Source of the DNA: Acidobacteriota bacterium
Lineage (GTDB): Bacteria > Acidobacteriota > Terriglobia > Bryobacterales > Bryobacteraceae
Direction of reading: 5' to 3'
Assembly: GCA_023380575.1 (NCBI GenBank)
Contig: JAMCRM010000374.1
Span: forward strand, 1-5,964
DNA: 5,964 nt
Part shown: piece by piece, positions 4,362 through 5,964 of the stretch
Numbering within the stretch: the first letter of the stretch is position 1
How the letters are laid out: each line of letters begins with the position of its first letter
Notes under the pieces: generated by a model
What the model saw: the letters and a program-made list of their open reading frames with translations, nothing else
The model's database searches: none
What the model was told of the DNA's origin: nothing
Program-made: the position numbers and the translations under genes

Positions 4362-5771
4362 GTGAGTAGGACGGGAACTCTGCCCTGGATCCGGGTCGCC
4401 CGCGGCGCCCCGTATTTCGTGACCGAGGAAGGCGACCCCTGGACCCCCATCGGCCAGAACGATGCCATCTCCTGGCCGGACCTGGAGGGCGCTTTCCGGC
4501 GCAAGAACCTGCCGGCGGTGGAAGCCTATTTCCGCTTTTGCGCCGCCCACGGGGTCACTTGCCTGCGGCTGATGCTGGAATACTCCCAAAAGGAGAGCCG
4601 CTACCTGGAGCAGCCCGCCGGCCGCTTCAAACCGCATGTAGTGGCCCTCTGGGACGACCTCTTCCAACTGGCTGAGCGGCACGGAGTGCGCTTTCTGCTG
4701 ACGCCCTTCGATACGTTCTGGATGTGGCGGCGCTGGAAACGCCACCCTTATAACCGCGCCAACGGCGGGCCGTGCGCCGGCCGCGACCAGTTGCTGCTCT
4801 GCCCGGCCACGCGGAGGGCCATGGAGGCCCGCCTCGAATTTGCCACGCGCCGTTGGGGCTCAAGCGGCGTCATCTTCGCCTGGGACCTCTGGAACGAGAT
4901 CCACCCCGCGCACGCCGGGAATTCGGCCCAGCCGTTTGCCGAGTTCATCAGCAGCACCGGCAGTTTTCTGCGCTCGTTGGAGACGCGTCTCCACGGCCGG
5001 GCCCATCCACAGACCGTCTCCGTCTTCGGCCCCCACATGGTGCTGGACCCGGCCATTAAGGACAGCATTTTCCGCCATGCCTGCTTGGACTTCGCCTCCA
5101 CGCATTTTTATGACGAAGGCACCATCGACTGCCCTGCCAATACGGTGGACGCAGCCGTCAGCACGGGACGCCTCATGCGCGAGGCCCTGGCGGAAATCCG
5201 CGACGACCGGCCTCTTTTCGACAGCGAGCATGGCCCCATCCACACCTTCAAGGACCACCACAAGACCCTGCCCGCGCCCTTCGACGACGAGTATTTCCGC
5301 CATATGCAGTGGGCCCACTTCGCCTCCGGAGGAGCCGGCGGCGGCATGCGCTGGCCCAACCGCAAACCGCACTGTTTGACACCCGGCATGCGGCTGGCCC
5401 AAAGGGCGCTCGCCGGTTTTCTGCCGCAAATCGACTGGCGGGTATTCCGGCGCGCCAACTGGAACACGGAAGCGCGGGTCAATTCCCCCCACACAGCGCT
5501 GTTTGCCTGCGGGGACGGCGCGCAGGCGGTGGTGTACCTCCTGCGCAAAGACACCCTGAACCGCGCGGGCCTGTTGCGGCGCGACGCACCCCCGCTTGAA
5601 ACCTCGGTCTGCCTGCCCGCCATGCAGCCGGGCGTGTACCGGGTCACAGCCTGGGATACGGTGACCGGCAAGGAAATCTCGCGCGCGGACCAATCCCATT
5701 CCGGAGGGCCGTTTTCCTTCCGGACGCCGCCCGTCACGGGAGATACGGCATTTGCGATAAGAAGTTGCTGA
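4362..5771 (+). CDS. GH5-like (clan GH-A) glycoside hydrolase, apparently cytosolic
   Basis: A 469-residue retaining glycoside hydrolase of the cellulase/beta-mannanase-like TIM-barrel type. The N-terminus (16-33, APYFVTEEGDPWTPIGQN) is the usual first strand of these enzymes. R69 (CLRLMLEY) is the conserved barrel arginine. WDLWNEIHP (174-182) supplies the acid/base E179 after N178. H248/Y250 (THFYDEG) line the active site, and LFDSEHG (285-291) supplies the nucleophile E289. Residues 360-469 look like a C-terminal beta-sandwich (AVVYLLRKD, GVYRVTAWDTVTG). No signal peptide, lipobox or membrane segment is present, and no other start lies upstream before the in-frame stop, so it probably acts inside the cell on imported oligosaccharides or glycoconjugates. 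The start is GTG at 4362 with only a weak Shine-Dalgarno. No sugar transporter or regulator gene accompanies it, so the substrate is open. Confidence 0.87.
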   Translation: MSRTGTLPWIRVARGAPYFVTEEGDPWTPIGQNDAISWPDLEGAFRRKNLPAVEAYFRFCAAHGVTCLRLMLEYSQKESRYLEQPAGRFKPHVVALWDDLFQLAERHGVRFLLTPFDTFWMWRRWKRHPYNRANGGPCAGRDQLLLCPATRRAMEARLEFATRRWGSSGVIFAWDLWNEIHPAHAGNSAQPFAEFISSTGSFLRSLETRLHGRAHPQTVSVFGPHMVLDPAIKDSIFRHACLDFASTHFYDEGTIDCPANTVDAAVSTGRLMREALAEIRDDRPLFDSEHGPIHTFKDHHKTLPAPFDDEYFRHMQWAHFASGGAGGGMRWPNRKPHCLTPGMRLAQRALAGFLPQIDWRVFRRANWNTEARVNSPHTALFACGDGAQAVVYLLRKDTLNRAGLLRRDAPPLETSVCLPAMQPGVYRVTAWDTVTGKEISRADQSHSGGPFSFRTPPVTGDTAFAIRSC

Positions 5772-5822
5772 GAGAGCGGCGCCCGGCGCACAGTTCGCCA
5801 CTCTGCTCCGCTGGCGCCCGCA

Positions 5823-5964
5823 TCAGCGTTCGGCGGCGGAGACGATGCGATCCATGGCGCGGTGAAGCTTCTCGTTCACCTGCCGGGCCATTTCTTCCAT
5901 ATCGGGGTTGCCGGTAACCGAGAGCATCTTGAGGGCATCGACAACCCCCACCCATACCTGCTCT
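5823..5964 (-). CDS. C-terminus of an unidentified protein (partial)
   Basis: The leftward frame is open from the right edge to TGA at 5825-5823, giving the last 46 residues. They include the segments VVDALKMLSVTGNPDMEEMA and QVNEKLHRAMDRIVSAAER and are predicted by eye to be mostly alpha-helical and amphipathic, typical of a cytosolic helical or coiled-coil domain. The codon pattern, GC-rich third positions and gene-like composition right up to the stop support a real gene. It converges on the glycoside hydrolase; the 51-base gap holds two GGCGCCC copies (5778-5784, 5813-5819) but no clear terminator. I do not recognise the family. Confidence 0.65.
   Translation of the reverse strand, partial: EQVWVGVVDALKMLSVTGNPDMEEMARQVNEKLHRAMDRIVSAAER

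Noticed and set aside
4860..5801. Leftward open frame (313 codons) opposite the glycoside hydrolase
   Set aside because: The rightward frame carries all catalytic motifs of a known family; the antisense frame shows none.
5778..5819. Two GGCGCCC copies in the last convergent gap as a terminator
   Set aside because: They pair only through the self-complementary 6-base core across a 29-base loop, with no T-run; too weak to call.

Overview
The window is GC-rich bacterial DNA with tightly packed genes. It looks like chromosome from an acidobacterium, most likely of the Solibacter/Bryobacter type. That placement rests on remembered resemblance of three proteins (the ferredoxin, the Rrf2 regulator and the secreted beta-propeller-type N-terminus) to Solibacteres proteins, and was not tested by a search. 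No rRNA, tRNA, CRISPR array, insertion sequence or integrase is visible.

Layout. Positions 1-3524 read leftward: an ATP-grasp enzyme (2310-3524) overlaps by 4 bases a PaaK/CapK-type adenylate-forming ligase (916-2313). A cysteine-free Rrf2 regulator follows (405-830) with its own sigma70-like promoter, which sits between two perfect 8-base inverted arms. Then comes a 9-base inverted repeat and the start of a secreted protein that runs off the left edge. Positions 3525-3693 are a divergent intergenic region with a small hairpin. A ferredoxin (3694-3945) reads rightward and converges on a small CxxC/CxxH zinc-binding-type protein (3994-4218, leftward), with two perfect hairpins in the gap. A second divergent region (4219-4361) carries a good leftward promoter with a palindrome filling most of its spacer, and a separate nested dyad further upstream. 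A GH5-like glycoside hydrolase without a signal peptide (4362-5771) reads rightward and converges on the 3' end of an unidentified gene (5823-5964).

How the genes work together. Only the ATP-grasp/ligase pair is clearly one functional unit: both enzymes activate carboxylates with ATP and they appear translationally coupled, which suggests a small biosynthetic or glycan-modifying pathway of unknown product. The other genes look like independent housekeeping or accessory units, each with its own regulatory DNA. The points most worth a second look are that enzyme pair, the Cys-to-Asp change in the ferredoxin's first cluster motif, the Rrf2 regulator without Fe-S cysteines, and the palindromes at the two promoters.
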